From: Serripes groenlandicus
Taxonomy: Eukaryota > Mollusca > Bivalvia > Cardiida > Cardiidae
Direction of reading: 5' to 3'
DNA: 64,000 bases
Assembly: GCA_031761405.1 (NCBI GenBank)
Contig: JASEVX010000010.1
Span: forward strand, 29,496,059 to 29,560,058
Made by a program: the position numbers and the translations under genes. The notes below the pieces were generated by a model. It searched no databases, was not told where the DNA came from, and worked only from the letters and a program-made list of their open reading frames with translations. This document shows, in pieces, positions 1-12,800 of the stretch. Every line of letters begins with the position of its first letter. Position 1 is the first letter of the stretch.

Positions 1-1558
1 GTTAATTTCAACTTCTTTTGATTACCATCATTATTTTATTTGCTTTGGCAATATCCAGTGCATCCGTATCTGTAATATCCACCCAAGCGTCATGATACCA
101 TTCGGCACAGTAATCGCATTGTATCATGAAACGTTCTTGTCATGGGCTTCTTATAGTGGTACCGAATTACGTTAACTGTTAAGGATATCTCTTAAACCTA
201 AAATAATGACAGCAGTTATGTTTATCAGGACAGTTCAATAGAATGGAAATAGTTGCCTCTTTTATTTAACCCCTACCCCCCTCTTTCTCTTCTAGAGCTT
301 GCATTATGCCTCTTAATTTGTGAAAACAGAAATACCTTCAGTCTCGTGCGTTTAAACGGTCTGTGCATTCTTAAACACTGCCTATTGATGCTCATTGCAA
401 TGACACAGGAGTTGTTTGTAATACGCTCGCTACGTATACATGCCAACCAATCACTGCTACGTATGAATAACACATTTTTGTATTTTTGGTGCCTAAAATA
501 CAATTCCGAACAAGTTTCCAAGATCATAATAAATGCCTAAAGCTGCATGACTATTGGTTAGAGGGACCAATTAACTTTGAAAAGCTCCAATGCAATTATT
601 AACCATTAAGTTAGCCAGTAGGGTTTAATGCAGAACATCTTTTTCCATGCTGTTTTCCAAAATGGCTACATCTCTCTCTCCTTCCCACAATATTTTGGAA
701 AACAACAAAATGGAACAAACTTACATGGGTTCTGCTTAACTTCTGAAACCATTGTTGTATTCACTCACCCGTAGCGAACACTATAACCTGCATTATATTA
801 TCATTTGCTTGGTCTTAAAGAGTCTTGTCTTGTCTCAGTCATCAGTCTAAGTCAACACACGTCTGCACTGCTTAGCTGCCTTGGTCCAATTGGGCCATGT
901 AAATGTCACATGTTTGGCTGGTTCTTCTAAACTGGGAACCAGAGTTTTCTGGGCCCAGCAACTGACTAAAAGGAATGGTCAAAGTAGACTTCCACAACAT
1001 ACTGTTCAGATACTGATATTTGAGCAGTCTTATCTTGCCATTATTTATTCATTAAATGGCCTTTTCAATATCAATTTGGTGTTGTTCATTTATTTTAAAT
1101 TGAATCAAACAAGCGATCCCGGCAGTGTCAATGATAAATGTTATAGTCGAACATAAATAACATTGAAATAATACACTGCAAGTACAGGTTTATGTGCGTA
1201 TTTCATTTAACAGTATATAACATACAGGTAAGTTTGATGTGTGAAGAGATAACTGGGGATAATTGGTATGTGTGAGAATATGCGATTTGGAAAGTGGGAA
1301 CAAACCTTACAAATACAATCTATAACTTACCCTTTACCGTATTGGTCAATTACAATTCAACATTCCCCTAAAATGTGTAAACTTTTGATGTACGCAACAG
1401 AATGATATAAGAGAGAGAGCGAGGTAATATCATATTAAGAATAAAATTGGATTTATATATAACATAGCCTGGAGAGATAAATTAAACTTTGTCAGAGTGT
1501 CAGTGCTTGACTAGATGTGAACTTTACTTAAATATTATTTGGTAAGTGTAACATTAAG
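1..1558. other. No gene seen
   Basis: AT-rich DNA. Short open frames on both strands overlap one another and show no domain, codon pattern or splice logic. No repeat with clear edges was recognised. Confidence 0.5.
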
Positions 1559-1789
1559 TTAACCCTTTCCCACATACAGACGCTTTTTGACACATCTGCA
1601 GCAGACGCTTTTTTGAAAACATCGTAACGAAAAAAGAAATTGCTCAAAGCAAGTAATTTCTTCCTTTGCAACAGTATTTTCATCTCTTTTCAATAATTTA
1701 ACTTTTATTTATAGAGATTTTAACAAATGTTTTCCCAAATGATTTCAATGTCGTCTGATGCAGAATTGTTGCATGTGGGAAAGGGTTAA
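1559..1789. mobile_element. Foldback MITE, TTAA-flanked
   Basis: The left arm starts TTAACCCTTTCCCACATACA, carries CTGCAGCAGACG, and the right arm returns as GTCGTCTG ... GCATGTGGGAAAGGGTTAA. The arms are reverse complements, so the whole element folds into a hairpin. TTAA at both ends and a CCC start fit piggyBac-type MITEs. Confidence 0.8.
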
Positions 1790-2106
1790 ATAAAGGATTT
1801 AAACGACGAATTGCCTGAAGTTTTGACGCTTTATAACATAGAAGAAATCGGCTGTAGGCACTTTGAAACCATTAAATAAAACATTTGGAAGCTCTTAATA
1901 AAGAAAAGATAATATAATTATAGTCTTATTTCTCAACCAAATCCTTAGTTGTGGGTACTCAAAAAAGTTGTCTTGGTTAGAAGTTTATTTCGCTTATACC
2001 AGAGACATATAAATATGTGTTTATATGTCTCTGCTTATATGTATACACAACATCGGGTTTGAGTGTCAAATAAGGGTATTAGAACTCTGCTACAGTCTAT
2101 CAGAAT

Positions 2107-2338
2107 TTACCCCTTTCCCACATACAACAAATCTGCAGCAGACGAATTTGAAAGCAATCATGCAAAAACATTGTTAATCTCTATAAATGATAGTATAAAT
2201 ATTGAGAAGAGTTTAAAACATAATGGCAAAAGGTGAAATTTCTTGTTTTTGAGCATTTTTTTTTTTTTGTCACAGCGTTTTCAAAAGAGGTCTCCTGTGG
2301 ATGCATCAAAAAGCGCCTACAAGTGGGAAAGGGGTTAT
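2107..2338. mobile_element. Foldback MITE
   Basis: From CCCCTTTCCCACATACAAC to AAGTGGGAAAGGGG. Central hairpin around 2225-2290. Same family as 1559-1789, but the flanks have drifted from TTAA. Confidence 0.72.
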
Positions 2339-2570
2339 TACACAAGTTGACTCAGATCAGATAAGAATGTACTGAAACATAAATTGTTCTTGATCTACAC
2401 TGTTCACATAAGCAAACAAGTACCTTTTACCAAGAACAGGCCCTTAACATTTATTAAATATATTCGAAAACATTGTGACACAAGAAAAAGAGTTCCATTA
2501 TCCGCATTTCTCAATTTGTCAAATTGTATTTGGGGAAGGGCAAGTGTTAATTAAGGATACAAAAACAAGC

Positions 2571-2790
2571 TTAACCCATTCCCACAAATCTGCTGCAGAC
2601 GACTTTGGAAACATCCAGGCAAAAACACGGATGACTCTATAAATGTAGGTTTAATTATTTAAAAGAGTTAAAAGCATTATGGCACAAGGGAAATTGCCTG
2701 TTTTGAGCAATTTTTCCTTTTCTCAGAATGTTTTTAAAAGTCGTCTGCCGCAGATTTGTCAGAAAGCGTCTATATGTGGGAAAATGTTAG
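2571..2790. mobile_element. Foldback MITE
   Basis: Starts TTAACCCATTCCCACAAATC, with GCTGCAGACGAC in the left arm and GTCGTCTGCCGCAGATTTG in the right arm, ending TATGTGGGAAAATG. Confidence 0.72.
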
Positions 2791-2879
2791 ATAAAGTCAT
2801 ATTTAGCTTCACTGGCTGAAAGTCGGTCGAGCTTATGTCATGGCGACTTCTCCTCCCTAACCACTTGGCCAATTAGGAT

Positions 2880-3240
2880 GAAACTTCACATAAATCATCC
2901 TCTTAATATTATCTCCAAAATTCTGCTTTTCATGGCAACCGAAAGAAAAAACTTTAAAATTCTTCTCATCCAAAACTGTTTTGCCAATTCTTCAATTACT
3001 TTGTAGAAATGTTCCTTGAATAACCTTCTATTAGATTTCTTCAAGCCATGTTGATTGGTCGAAAAACATGGCCGCCAGGGTTCGGGGTAGTTATATCTTA
3101 TATGGCTATAGTGAAAATCTTCTCCTCCGAAAGTGTCCTGCTGATTTTCAAATAATTTTGCAGAAATATTCCCCGTAGGTGACCCTTTATCAGATTTCTT
3201 ATAAAGCCATGGTAATTGGTCGAAAAACATTGTGAGATTT
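2880..3240 (-). repeat. Fragment of the repeat also found at 40011-40996, reversed
   Basis: Contains two tandem versions of a unit with GATTGGTCGAAAAACATGG and, before it, GAAAGTGTC...ATTTTCAAATAATTTTG. These are the reverse complement of the unit repeated at about 40.17-40.79 kb. The apparent minus-strand open frame here is part of that repeat. Confidence 0.65.
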
Positions 3241-3430
3241 TAATCATTGTATAAAGTTAATGATTATTTTGGCGAAAGGGGAAATCTCATTATGACACGT
3301 TTTCTGCTAAAAATGAATTTGAATGCGGGGAATGGGTTAATGAATGATCACATTCATTATACCATATATATTATTGATTAGATTTCACAGGTGGGAAATA
3401 TCGCAAATTTCCAAATACACTCATGTAGGC

Positions 3431-5273
3431 TTAACCCTTTGCCATATACAACAAGTCTGCAGCAGACGACTTTGAATACATCTGGGTAAAAAATGGAAAA
3501 CCTCTAAAACCTCTGCGTAGAGTGGCAAGCATGGTGACTTTAGAAGACATTTCTTCTTTTGAACAATTTCTCCGTTTGTCCCCATGTTTGCAGAAGCGTC
3601 AGAAAGCGTCTAGGCTTAACCCTGGTTGACTGTAGGCCGTGTTTCTATTAACCCTTTCCCTCTGACGGACGCTTTCTGTCTTTTTTTAAAACATTGTGAC
3701 AAAAGTATAAATTGCTGATGATAAGCAATTTATAATTTTGCAACAATGTTTTCCTCTTTTAGTCATTGGTTTTCCTTCCAATCATAAAGATTTTCCATTT
3801 TTTGACAAAATATGTTCAAGCTGCAGATATCTTGTAGGTAGGAAAGGTTTAGACCTTGTTGACTGTCAGAAATGCTTCTAACTATTAACCCTTCCCACAC
3901 AAATACGCTTTATGATGCCTCTGCAGCAGACGATATGTAAAAACATCGTGATAAAAGGAGTAATTGCTTCAAACTGTATTCAATAATTATATTATATATA
4001 TGGAATTCCAGGAGTTTTGCTTATATTTGATCAAACTCGTCTGCTGCTGATTTGTTGAATTTGCGAAAGGGTTAAATACTGACTGTTGACTGGTTTATCA
4101 CTGTTGGCTAGAAGAGCAACCCTTTCCCATGCAATTCCAGCACACAACATTTTTTAACACAGCATGACAATTAAAGAAGAAGTTGCTTTTTCAATGCTTT
4201 ACACAATGCTTTCAACTCAATACATGAATTATACTTTAAATGAGGGAGATTTTCCATAATAGTTTAGTTGTTTGCTTCCCGATTTGCTCAAGGTTAACAT
4301 TTTCCCATATAAAACACATTTGCAGCAGAAAAGTTTCAAAACATCTAGGCAAAAGTATGGAAAATCTCTATAAACGAAAGTTTTATCATTGGATAGAGTT
4401 TGAAAACATGGACGCAAAGGGAGAAATTGCTCATGATGAGCAATTTCTCCTTTTTCACCATTTTTTTTTTTAAGTCGTCTGCTGCAGATGTATCAGAAAG
4501 TGTCTATATGTGGCAAAGGGTTAAAAAGAAATTAAGGTTTAACCCTTTCCCCACATAGTGGTAATCTACAACAGACGACTTTGAACACACACAGGTGAAA
4601 AAAAAAAAAAACTTCCCTATGTATCAAAAGTATTGAATAGTCATTCAAATATTGAAGCAAAAGGTGAAAACGCTCATAATGAGCAATTTTACCTTTTGCC
4701 ATAATATTTTCAAAAGTTCTGGAATTCTTTTGTCTACCTAAAACATTGGGTTTAATTGAAAAAGATGCCAGATAGTGTTGGAATTATTTAATTATCAATC
4801 AGTTTCAACTGTTAACCCTTTGCCTCATATATACGCTTTCTGATACCTCTGCAATTTCTCCTTTTGTCACCATAGTTTCAACTCTATTCAATAATTATAC
4901 TTTCAATGAGAGAGATTTTCCATAATAGTTTAGTTGTATGCTTCCCTATTTGCTCAAGGTTAACCTTTTTCCACATACAATATATTTGCAGCAGACAAGT
5001 TTCAAAACAACTATGCAAAAGTATGGAAAAATCTCTATAAACGAAAGTTTAATCATTGCATAGAGTTTGAAAACATGGACGCAAAGGGAGAAATTGCTCA
5101 TTATTATTCCCCTGCAGGAGGTAGCTTTTTGAAAACATGAATGCAATTTCTCATTTTGTCACTTTGTTTTCAACTCTATTCAATTACTGTACTTTCATTT
5201 AAAGGTAGTTTCCAATTTTGTTCGGGTATGATTTAAAAGTCGTCTGCTGCATATTTGATGTATGTGGGATTAA
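3431..5273. mobile_element. Cluster of about seven foldback MITEs
   Basis: Copies run roughly 3431-3619, 3648-3851, 3894-4074, 4118-4290 (one end missing), 4294-4524, 4539-4730, 4812-4959 (truncated) and 4960-5273. Most start TTAACC-TTT-CCACAT and end near GGGAAAGGGTTAA, sometimes sharing or abutting TTAA sites. Several keep the central hairpin GAGAAATTGCTCAT / ATGAGCAATTTCTC. Confidence 0.72.
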
Positions 5274-5435
5274 TTGAACTAATTCTACCTCGAACAATTT
5301 CAGAGCATATGACTCTAAAATCTATTATATATTGGAACCTGTTTCAAACACTGTTGGCAAAGGAGAACTTATCGGTCTGCCTCGTCTTCTGCATATGTGT
5401 TAAAAGTTCATTCCATTGAATCAATAATGTTCACG

Positions 5436-7560
5436 TAATCCCTTTCCCACATGGAGACGCATATTGAAGCCATTGTGACACAAGAAGTATTAATTTTGCT
5501 CATGAACTATTTCTCTTTTTGTCATGATGTTTTTAACTCTATTCAATAATTATTATTCTTTCATTTGTATAGATTTAACATCATATTTGTCTTCTAGTAG
5601 ATATTTTCAAAGCCGTCTCCTGCAGATACGTTGTATTAGGGAAAGGTTTAATGCTATTGATGATATAAATACTATAGTGCTGTCATAGGGATCTCTTTTC
5701 ACCAGTCTAGATCAAGACAAACATGTACACCCTTTCCCACATACAACATTTAATCTTTAGCAGACGACTTTGAAAAGTTTTAGGTAAATTATGGGAAATC
5801 TCTATAAATGATGTTATATATTTATTGAAGAAATGTTGAAAACATTGCGGCAAAAGGAGAAATTACTCATTTTGAGCAATTTCTCATTTTGCGACATTGG
5901 TTTTAAAAGTCTTCTTCTGCTGAGGTGTCATATTGCATCTATATTCATTAGGGAAATTGTTAACTGGTTTTTCACTCACAAAATCTCATTATTTCTGTAT
6001 GAAACCCGCTGTTGTTAATGCCCCAAATAACCATCTTGCTGAGACAGCTAAAATGAGTACCCACATCACAGGGTTTGGATGTTAGATATGAATTTAACAT
6101 GAGAACTGTGAGAACTGTGAGACCTAGATAAAGGGATTATTGGATGTAATAATATCCTTATTTGACCCTCTAGTCCTTTATTGTTGGTACTCAAAAAAGA
6201 TTTGTGTCAATGAGCCAATTATTTTGAGTACCCACATCATAGTGTTTGGTTGGATAATAATAAAGATATTGTGAGGAAAAGAGCTGTACACCCCTGATTA
6301 TCTGTACCTTTGATGAAACACGCCACACATCTTGAACTCAGGTGTTTTTCCTATTCAATATAGGTTACAATGTTTTCAACCCTATTCAGTAACTATGAGG
6401 TATTTGCAAAGCCTTCTATTGTAGAATAATTGTATTTGGAAAATTTAAAGGAGCATTACAATTTTCTATTTTTAGTAACAGTTTTTTACAAATAATCAAT
6501 ATCAGACCCTTAATAGTAAACGTTCAAACGCTATTTATTCTAATTAACCCTTTCTCTCAAATATAGGCGCATGTTGTCACATCTACAGCAGACAACTTTT
6601 AAAAACATTGTGACAAAAGAGAAATTGCTTATAACGAGCAATTTCTCCTTTTGCCACAATGTTTTCAACTCTTTATGAGAATTCAAATCCCATTTATGGA
6701 TATTTTTCACATTTTTTTATATAGGTTTTCAAAGTCGTCTGCTGCATATTTACTGTATGTGGGAACGGGTTAATATATTTACTCTTTCGAATTCAATGCA
6801 ATGCAATATGTAACCTCGAGATATATTGAGACTAGGACTGTTATTTTTCGCATGTTTAACTCCATTTCCACATACATCAATATTTGCATTAGACGACTTT
6901 CAGATCATCTGAAGAAAATTATGGAAAAGCTTCTATAACCCTTTCGCACGTACAGACGCATTTTGACGCAAAATCAGCAGACGTCTTTTAAAACATTGTG
7001 GCTAAAGGTGAAATTACTCATAATGAGCAATTTCCCCTTTGGCCACAATGTTTTCAACTTTATTTAACAATTAAGCTATCTTTTATCGACATATTTCATG
7101 TCTTTGTCACCATTTTTTCAAAGTCGTCTGCTGCAGATTTGTCGTATGTGGGACAGGGTTGAATGAAAGCTTAATTATTGAACAGAGTTGAAAACATTGT
7201 GGTAATTGCAGAGATTGATGAGCATTTTCTCCTTTTTCAACAATTTTTTCAAAAGTGGTCAACTTCAGATACTTCCCTACCCTGCTGTGTATAACTGTTT
7301 ATGCCTCCGTGGCAAACACATTTTAAAAACTATTTTGAAACATTTTTTAATGTTGGATAATTAGAAATTGCTTTTTTTCATCACATGTTTTCATAGCTTT
7401 CAGTTCTGGAATATCATATCAAGCAAAGGAAGAGTTTTATAATTTTGGAAATATAATAAGACTTAGACTCAACGATTAGGGAAAAATTTGTGGCCAAAGA
7501 ATAATTTGATAATTTAACCCTTTCACACATACAACAAGTTTGCAGCAGACGAATTTCAGT
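5436..7560. mobile_element. Second cluster of foldback MITEs
   Basis: Recognisable copies: 5436-5652, 5729-5962, 6544-6773 (clean TTAA at both ends), 6857-6937 (left arm only), 6938-7163, and a left arm at 7514-7558. The part 5963-6543 has no clear copy and no gene. Confidence 0.7.
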
Positions 7561-8756
7561 AATTTGCAGACTGCATATTACATCATTGTACAAAATCTCA
7601 AGCTGTCCCGTCGTTGAACAAAAATCACAATATATTAAAAGAATGTTATATTCAAAAATACATTAAAATAGAAACGTTGCAAGAAATAAAGAATATCTGC
7701 ATTTGTTTGTATATCCTTAATCTTTCTTAAAATATCATAATTCGAGCAAATGCAGAACAGGTAAAGACGATTGAAAGCAGATCGAAGTGCGAAATGCGAC
7801 GGACTACACAGACAAATGGAATATAGAGGGTAAACACAGACCGGTATTGAAAAAAGCAGACCACCAATCAGAAACAGTTATTTATTGTGGTGTGTCTGAA
7901 ATGTCTTGATTAAGACATGGCGGTTCTCAATTAAAAGTTTCGGTCCTTAATTCGAATTAACATAGAAATAATGCAAGAGATGGAGAAATTATCTGCAATT
8001 TTTACATTTCCTACATAATTATTTTGACATATCATTTTTCATCGAAAGTCACGGACAATGTTTATATATGAAACAATTTCCCATGATCAATATGAAAACT
8101 ATATGATAAGGAAAAGAGGAACAAATTCAATATTTATTAATCGAGCAATTGCAGAACAGGTAAAAACTAAATAGTATTGACATTTTAGAATACAAGTCTT
8201 GAATTTTATTGGAGGTCTGACTGATTAATATCGCATATCCCTACTTCTGATGAAGTGTTTTTTTGTTCATATCGTTACAGCTTTGCCTAAAAGTACATCT
8301 ATCATCCGTTTGGGTGCTCTATTGTCACGTTAATAGCTGAAGATTTTTTTTTAAAAATCCAGGGCTCTAGACAAGGTCCATTTTGCATCTGTTCGAGAAT
8401 TCTTTTGATTGCCACCATTTAGTTGAGTCATGAGAGAGATATTTTTGGGAAAAGTCCAGTTTACTCTTCATTTTCTAGTCTAAATAAATTAGACTTTTGC
8501 TTGCTCGTTTTATCATCTGTTATTTATTTAGCAAGCATAATCTTACAGGCTTACATCAAACCAAAAAGGGGCATATTGATGTCTTTATATGAAGGACTAC
8601 TCATTATCTAGTCCTCTGCGATTTTTAAATCGTTTGGTCTAAAAAATTAAAACCACAAACAATAGGTGTAGGAACAATTATATTTGTGAAATATGATGTG
8701 TTTTAATATAGTATTTGAAATATATATTCATAGATAATGAGGTTATTTCTTAATCT
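7561..8756. other. No gene seen
   Basis: AT-rich sequence. The word GCAGAACAGGTAAA occurs at about 7750 and 8151, inside similar short contexts, perhaps an old small direct repeat. Nothing else is recognisable. Confidence 0.4.
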
Positions 8757-9255
8757 TGTTCCACTTTCAGGCGCCTTTCGTCGCATCTGCAGCAAATAAT
8801 TTCTTTTGAAAACGATATTGGCAAAAAGAGCAATTTCTGCTTTTGACACAACTGTTCAGCATCATACTCTTATAAATTGAGAGTTTCGATATTTTCGCCT
8901 AGTGGTCTGCTTTAGATTTGTTTTGCTGAGCCCAGGTATCTCAGTCAGTAGCAACGTAAGCTATTAATCCAGGGGTTGTGAGTTTGAAACCCCAACTTGG
9001 CCAACATTCTTTTTAACGTTTGACAAAAGTCACTGTGATAAGCGTCATTCGTTTTCCACCAATGGGCTAACAGTCTATTTGGAAAAGCAGCCAGTTGCTT
9101 TAAAAGAATGTTGTGTGGAGTACTGGTGTAAGAAAGCAAGAAAATGTATAAGTATGTCAACTGTCCGTTGTGTAAACAATATTGAAAACGGAGATAAACC
9201 TCAACAATCAATCAATCAATCAATCAGATTTGGTGTATATTAGGAAACGGGTTAA
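8757..9255. mobile_element. Foldback MITE split by a SINE
   Basis: The left part (8757-8920) has CATCTGCAGCA and the central hairpin; the right part (9226-9255) is AGATTTGGTGTATATTAGG then AAACGGGTTAA. Between them sits the SINE at 8922-9228. The word AGATTTG lies on both sides of the SINE, as a target duplication would. Confidence 0.65.
8922..9228 (+). mobile_element. tRNA-headed SINE with (AATC)n tail
   Basis: The head has an A-box-like GTATCTCAGTCAGTAGC and a B-box-like GTGAGTTTGAAACCCC. The body includes CTTGGCCAACATTC. The tail is CAATCAATCAATCAATC. Related reversed copies lie at about 20400-20600 and 28740-28960. Confidence 0.7.
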
Positions 9256-9676
9256 TGATGATCATGATCATGGCGGGATTGCTTTACCGTTAGGGGCTCA
9301 AACACCTTTCAAACGATAAATTAGAAAATGGTCTTCACACTGGTTTCTTAAGGGTAACTACTTATTGGTTCTTTAGTTGAAATTATTGGCGCTCTGTGAA
9401 AACCATCCGCTAGTCATTGTCGATCGGTGACCACCAAGATCAATCAGTGCATCTGTACCGTCTTGTTTTGCTCTGAACTGTTCGACAATTATTCAAAAAT
9501 TTAAGGAAACGTCTGTAGTGAAGCATATGTTTGGATCCATAAATTTTGATGCGGAGACTGGTCTTGTTTCCCTGAATGTCATACTTACGTAAAGTTTGTT
9601 TTCGCAGAGCCGGTATAATGTAACTGGTTACATGTACAACTTATATTCAAGTAGGTTACTTGCCAATATTTACAAG

Positions 9677-9802
9677 ATGAGCACTAGCAGACGTGTAACA
9701 GCAGACGAGGAAAAGATACTAGATGCTGCCAGATGTTGTAAAAAAGAAGACATTGAAACTCTTTTGAAATCGAGAGAGGTCCATCTGAACGTGGCAGCTG
9801 AG
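9677..9802 (+). CDS. Exon 1: start and first ankyrin helix pair
   Basis: Encodes 42 residues from ATG, starting MSTSRR. The segment ILDAARCCKKEDIETLLKS is the helix pair typical of an N-terminal capping ankyrin repeat. The exon ends in phase 0 before GTAAAG. The open frame continues upstream to 9596, but an AG after a pyrimidine run near 9607 could be the end of a 5' UTR intron, so the first methionine of the conserved part was chosen. No TATA box is obvious upstream. Confidence 0.7.
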
Positions 9803-12800
9803 GTAAAGATAGCCTTTGTTAATCATTGGAGCCGAATCATTAAAAGTTTGTTAATAACCCTGGATCGATATTATCCATTTTGGTTTATCGGGTTGTAGAC
9901 AAAATAGTCTTACCCTCCTTTTGATCTCGGTTTAATTTATTTATGTATCGAACACTTTTGAGCAACCTATAACCACATCTCCAACTCAGGTATAACATTA
10001 TCCAGGTTTAAATGGCATCCAGGTTTTAACAAAGGCTTAAATGTTATCAGGAATTTGAACAACCGGGACGAGCTGAAGTATTTAATTATCAATTCTATCA
10101 TTTTACGGTTTTGTCAAACTTTTGAATACGCTCTTTCACCCTGCTTGATCATAGGGCATATAAGGCTGGCTCCTCTAAACATTTAAAAGGTTGACATAGA
10201 TACCATAGATGTATTCACTTTCTATTCGATCTATGTATGTTTGGTTTATTTTCACTCTGTGTTTCCTAAATACGAAAACATTAAATCTGAAATATAAACC
10301 TGGCATGTTAGAGTTGAGATGAAATACTGACTTTGGCCATATTTAGGTGAGAATATTACATATATTAAGTTAATTGCTAATTATCATAAAATATGAAAGC
10401 AGTTTTGAAATATATGAAGTATATATTCACAAGAAATAAGTATTTATGTTGTATTAAATACAATAAATTTGCTCAAACTCAATTACTGTGCCTTGTGTTG
10501 ATTTGACCTTCAGATCTTACACTCGTAAACACAATACACATTTTCTTTTGTGTCTTAGAGGTTTGATGTTGTCTTGTAAGATTAACATTCAATATTCAGA
10601 AAGTTTTAACTAATTTGCAAACGTTTTCAGACGGTTTGCTTAATACGATTTTAGACAGCATTGTGTAAAAAGAGAATTCATCATAATAAGCTAATAGTCT
10701 TTTGGCCACAATATTTTTTTACTCAATATGATAATCATAATTTCATTTTTAAAGTCGTTTGCTGCGAATTTGATTAAGATGCACAATGTTAAAAAAGATA
10801 GCAAACATCTATCCACTTCGAAACTTAATGCATTGGTTGAATTTTAGAATCTTGTTGCATCTTGTATGCGCAGTATTCAGCGATATTCAAATATCCAAAT
10901 GGAAACTGATTCACATCGATTCTGTAATCGTTCAATGACTAATTGGAAAAGCCAGATCAGACTGTGTGGATTCGTTGTCTAATATGGAACACCGCTTGTC
11001 GCAATTGTATTGTACTCACAGAACAGCGTTCACTAGATTAAAACATTTCAAAGGTTTGAATTATTTAGCTTACTAAGATTTTACAGAATGGTTCTACGGC
11101 TGTCCATTTCTCCAGTAAAGCAGCCGACCTATCATCACTGGGTCTACTTCTTGAACATGGAGCGAGAACCGACGTATTCGACAATGTAAGTAAAATGTTC
11201 TATATAATAGTCGAAACTAATCACTGCATTTCGGATATTGATTGACATTTAATGCCGGAACGGATAATCAAAATGTACCATTTTCTTCCTGACAAAATTA
11301 GGTCAATTTGTAATAAATCTTTTTAAATATTAGCTATGTAGCGAATTTCATAAACCATTTTTCAGAGTGGCATGGCTCCTATGCATTATGCATCAGGAAA
11401 AGACTACGTGGATACATTGGCACTTCTAATAGCCTACAAAGGAGACGTAAACCTGAGGAATAAGGTATGTACAAAGTTGTCCATGCTACACGAATACTGA
11501 CATTCGGGATTCTGTCATCGCAGAAGATACGGATCAGTCCGCGCATTCCCAAAGTCGTCAAGATCTTTCCTGTTCGCAATCCGCCGAAGAACAGTTGTAT
11601 ATACAATACAACTATTGACATATGTGAATGGATGGTTATTAAATTCACTTTCAGAAACGTCCAACTACTAAAGTATTCAATCGGATGGAATTTGTCATTT
11701 ATTTAAAGTACTCAGAAGGATTGTTTTCGTGTGGTGCGGTTCAAATATAGATTTAAGTCTCCTTTTTTAATATTAGGGTTACTGTCCACCATGCTTGAAC
11801 ATGTAAGGCAGCAATAACTAATCTTGGCCATGTTCTAAATTCTTCCTCCAATTCTGGTAATACTTGTCTCATTTACCAATCTGTGGTGCGGGGGAGGTAC
11901 TTGTTGGCCTTCCTCCCTTTTTCTGATTTCTTTTGGTGCCCACATTTATGGCCGTTAGTGCCATATTGTCATAGTCTATTCTACGCACTTACACAATACA
12001 TCTCTGTCTTCATTCTTATATTCTCTGACTATTGTCTAGGAAATGGAATGAGATTTCATCATTGTGTTACTATTGACTTGAAGAGGTCCACTGAGCAAAC
12101 AAATAAAACTTGTTTCGTTGCGCTACCCATCTGTTACCATGCCAACGTATAGTTTAACATCTGCACCAAATTGTCAATCTAGGCCTTGACAAAATAACGT
12201 ATTTTGGCAGTTTTCAGTACATTTTCATTCTCCGTATAATTCATAAATGGTAATAAAACCTTTAACATCAATAAGGATAAAAAAACCGAGAGACGTATTT
12301 TCGTAACAAGACATTAAGTGTAGCTTAAGATCTGCCTGCATGTGTTATACAACGTGCATTGTTATAACATGTTTCGGTTGTCAAGTTTTAAAACAATGGT
12401 CTTTGGAATTGGCAATCTTCTCGAAAATTGAAAATTTGTGAATTTGAAATGCTTTGGTTTTTGTCTTTACAAAATCTCTTCTGTAAATTTGTTCATGTTT
12501 CATCGAGTATACCTTTATTTTAATATACTATTTTAAAGATACCTAAACAGCTGATTTACTATTGTAGAAAAATATTATTTTAAAAATGGTGTATGGACTC
12601 TTTCAGTCCTTTGATAATCACCAATTTGAACAAAGGAAAAATCAACGCATACATATTGTACATGGATAGAACACATATTCACTAGTACAAACAAACAGTT
12701 TTATTAAAAGATCCCAAGGAATGAATGAAACATAAATTTAAAGACATCTATTTAAAGTCAATGTCATTCAAAAACGCCCAAAATTGGTCGATAAAAGATG

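Noticed and set aside
253..540. Overlapping open frames on both strands
   Set aside because: The two frames overlap over nearly their whole length, have no domain and no splice context; chance open frames in AT-rich DNA.
2895..3230. 111-residue minus-strand open frame
   Set aside because: It lies fully inside a repeat fragment related to 40011-40996 and its peptide repeats with the repeat unit.
1559..7560. Regularly spaced repeats resembling an array such as CRISPR
   Set aside because: Units are long, inverted within themselves, variable and TTAA-flanked, in a eukaryotic context; they are foldback transposons.
11883..12152. 89-residue open frame in intron 3
   Set aside because: No recognisable domain and no matching splice sites in phase with neighbouring exons.
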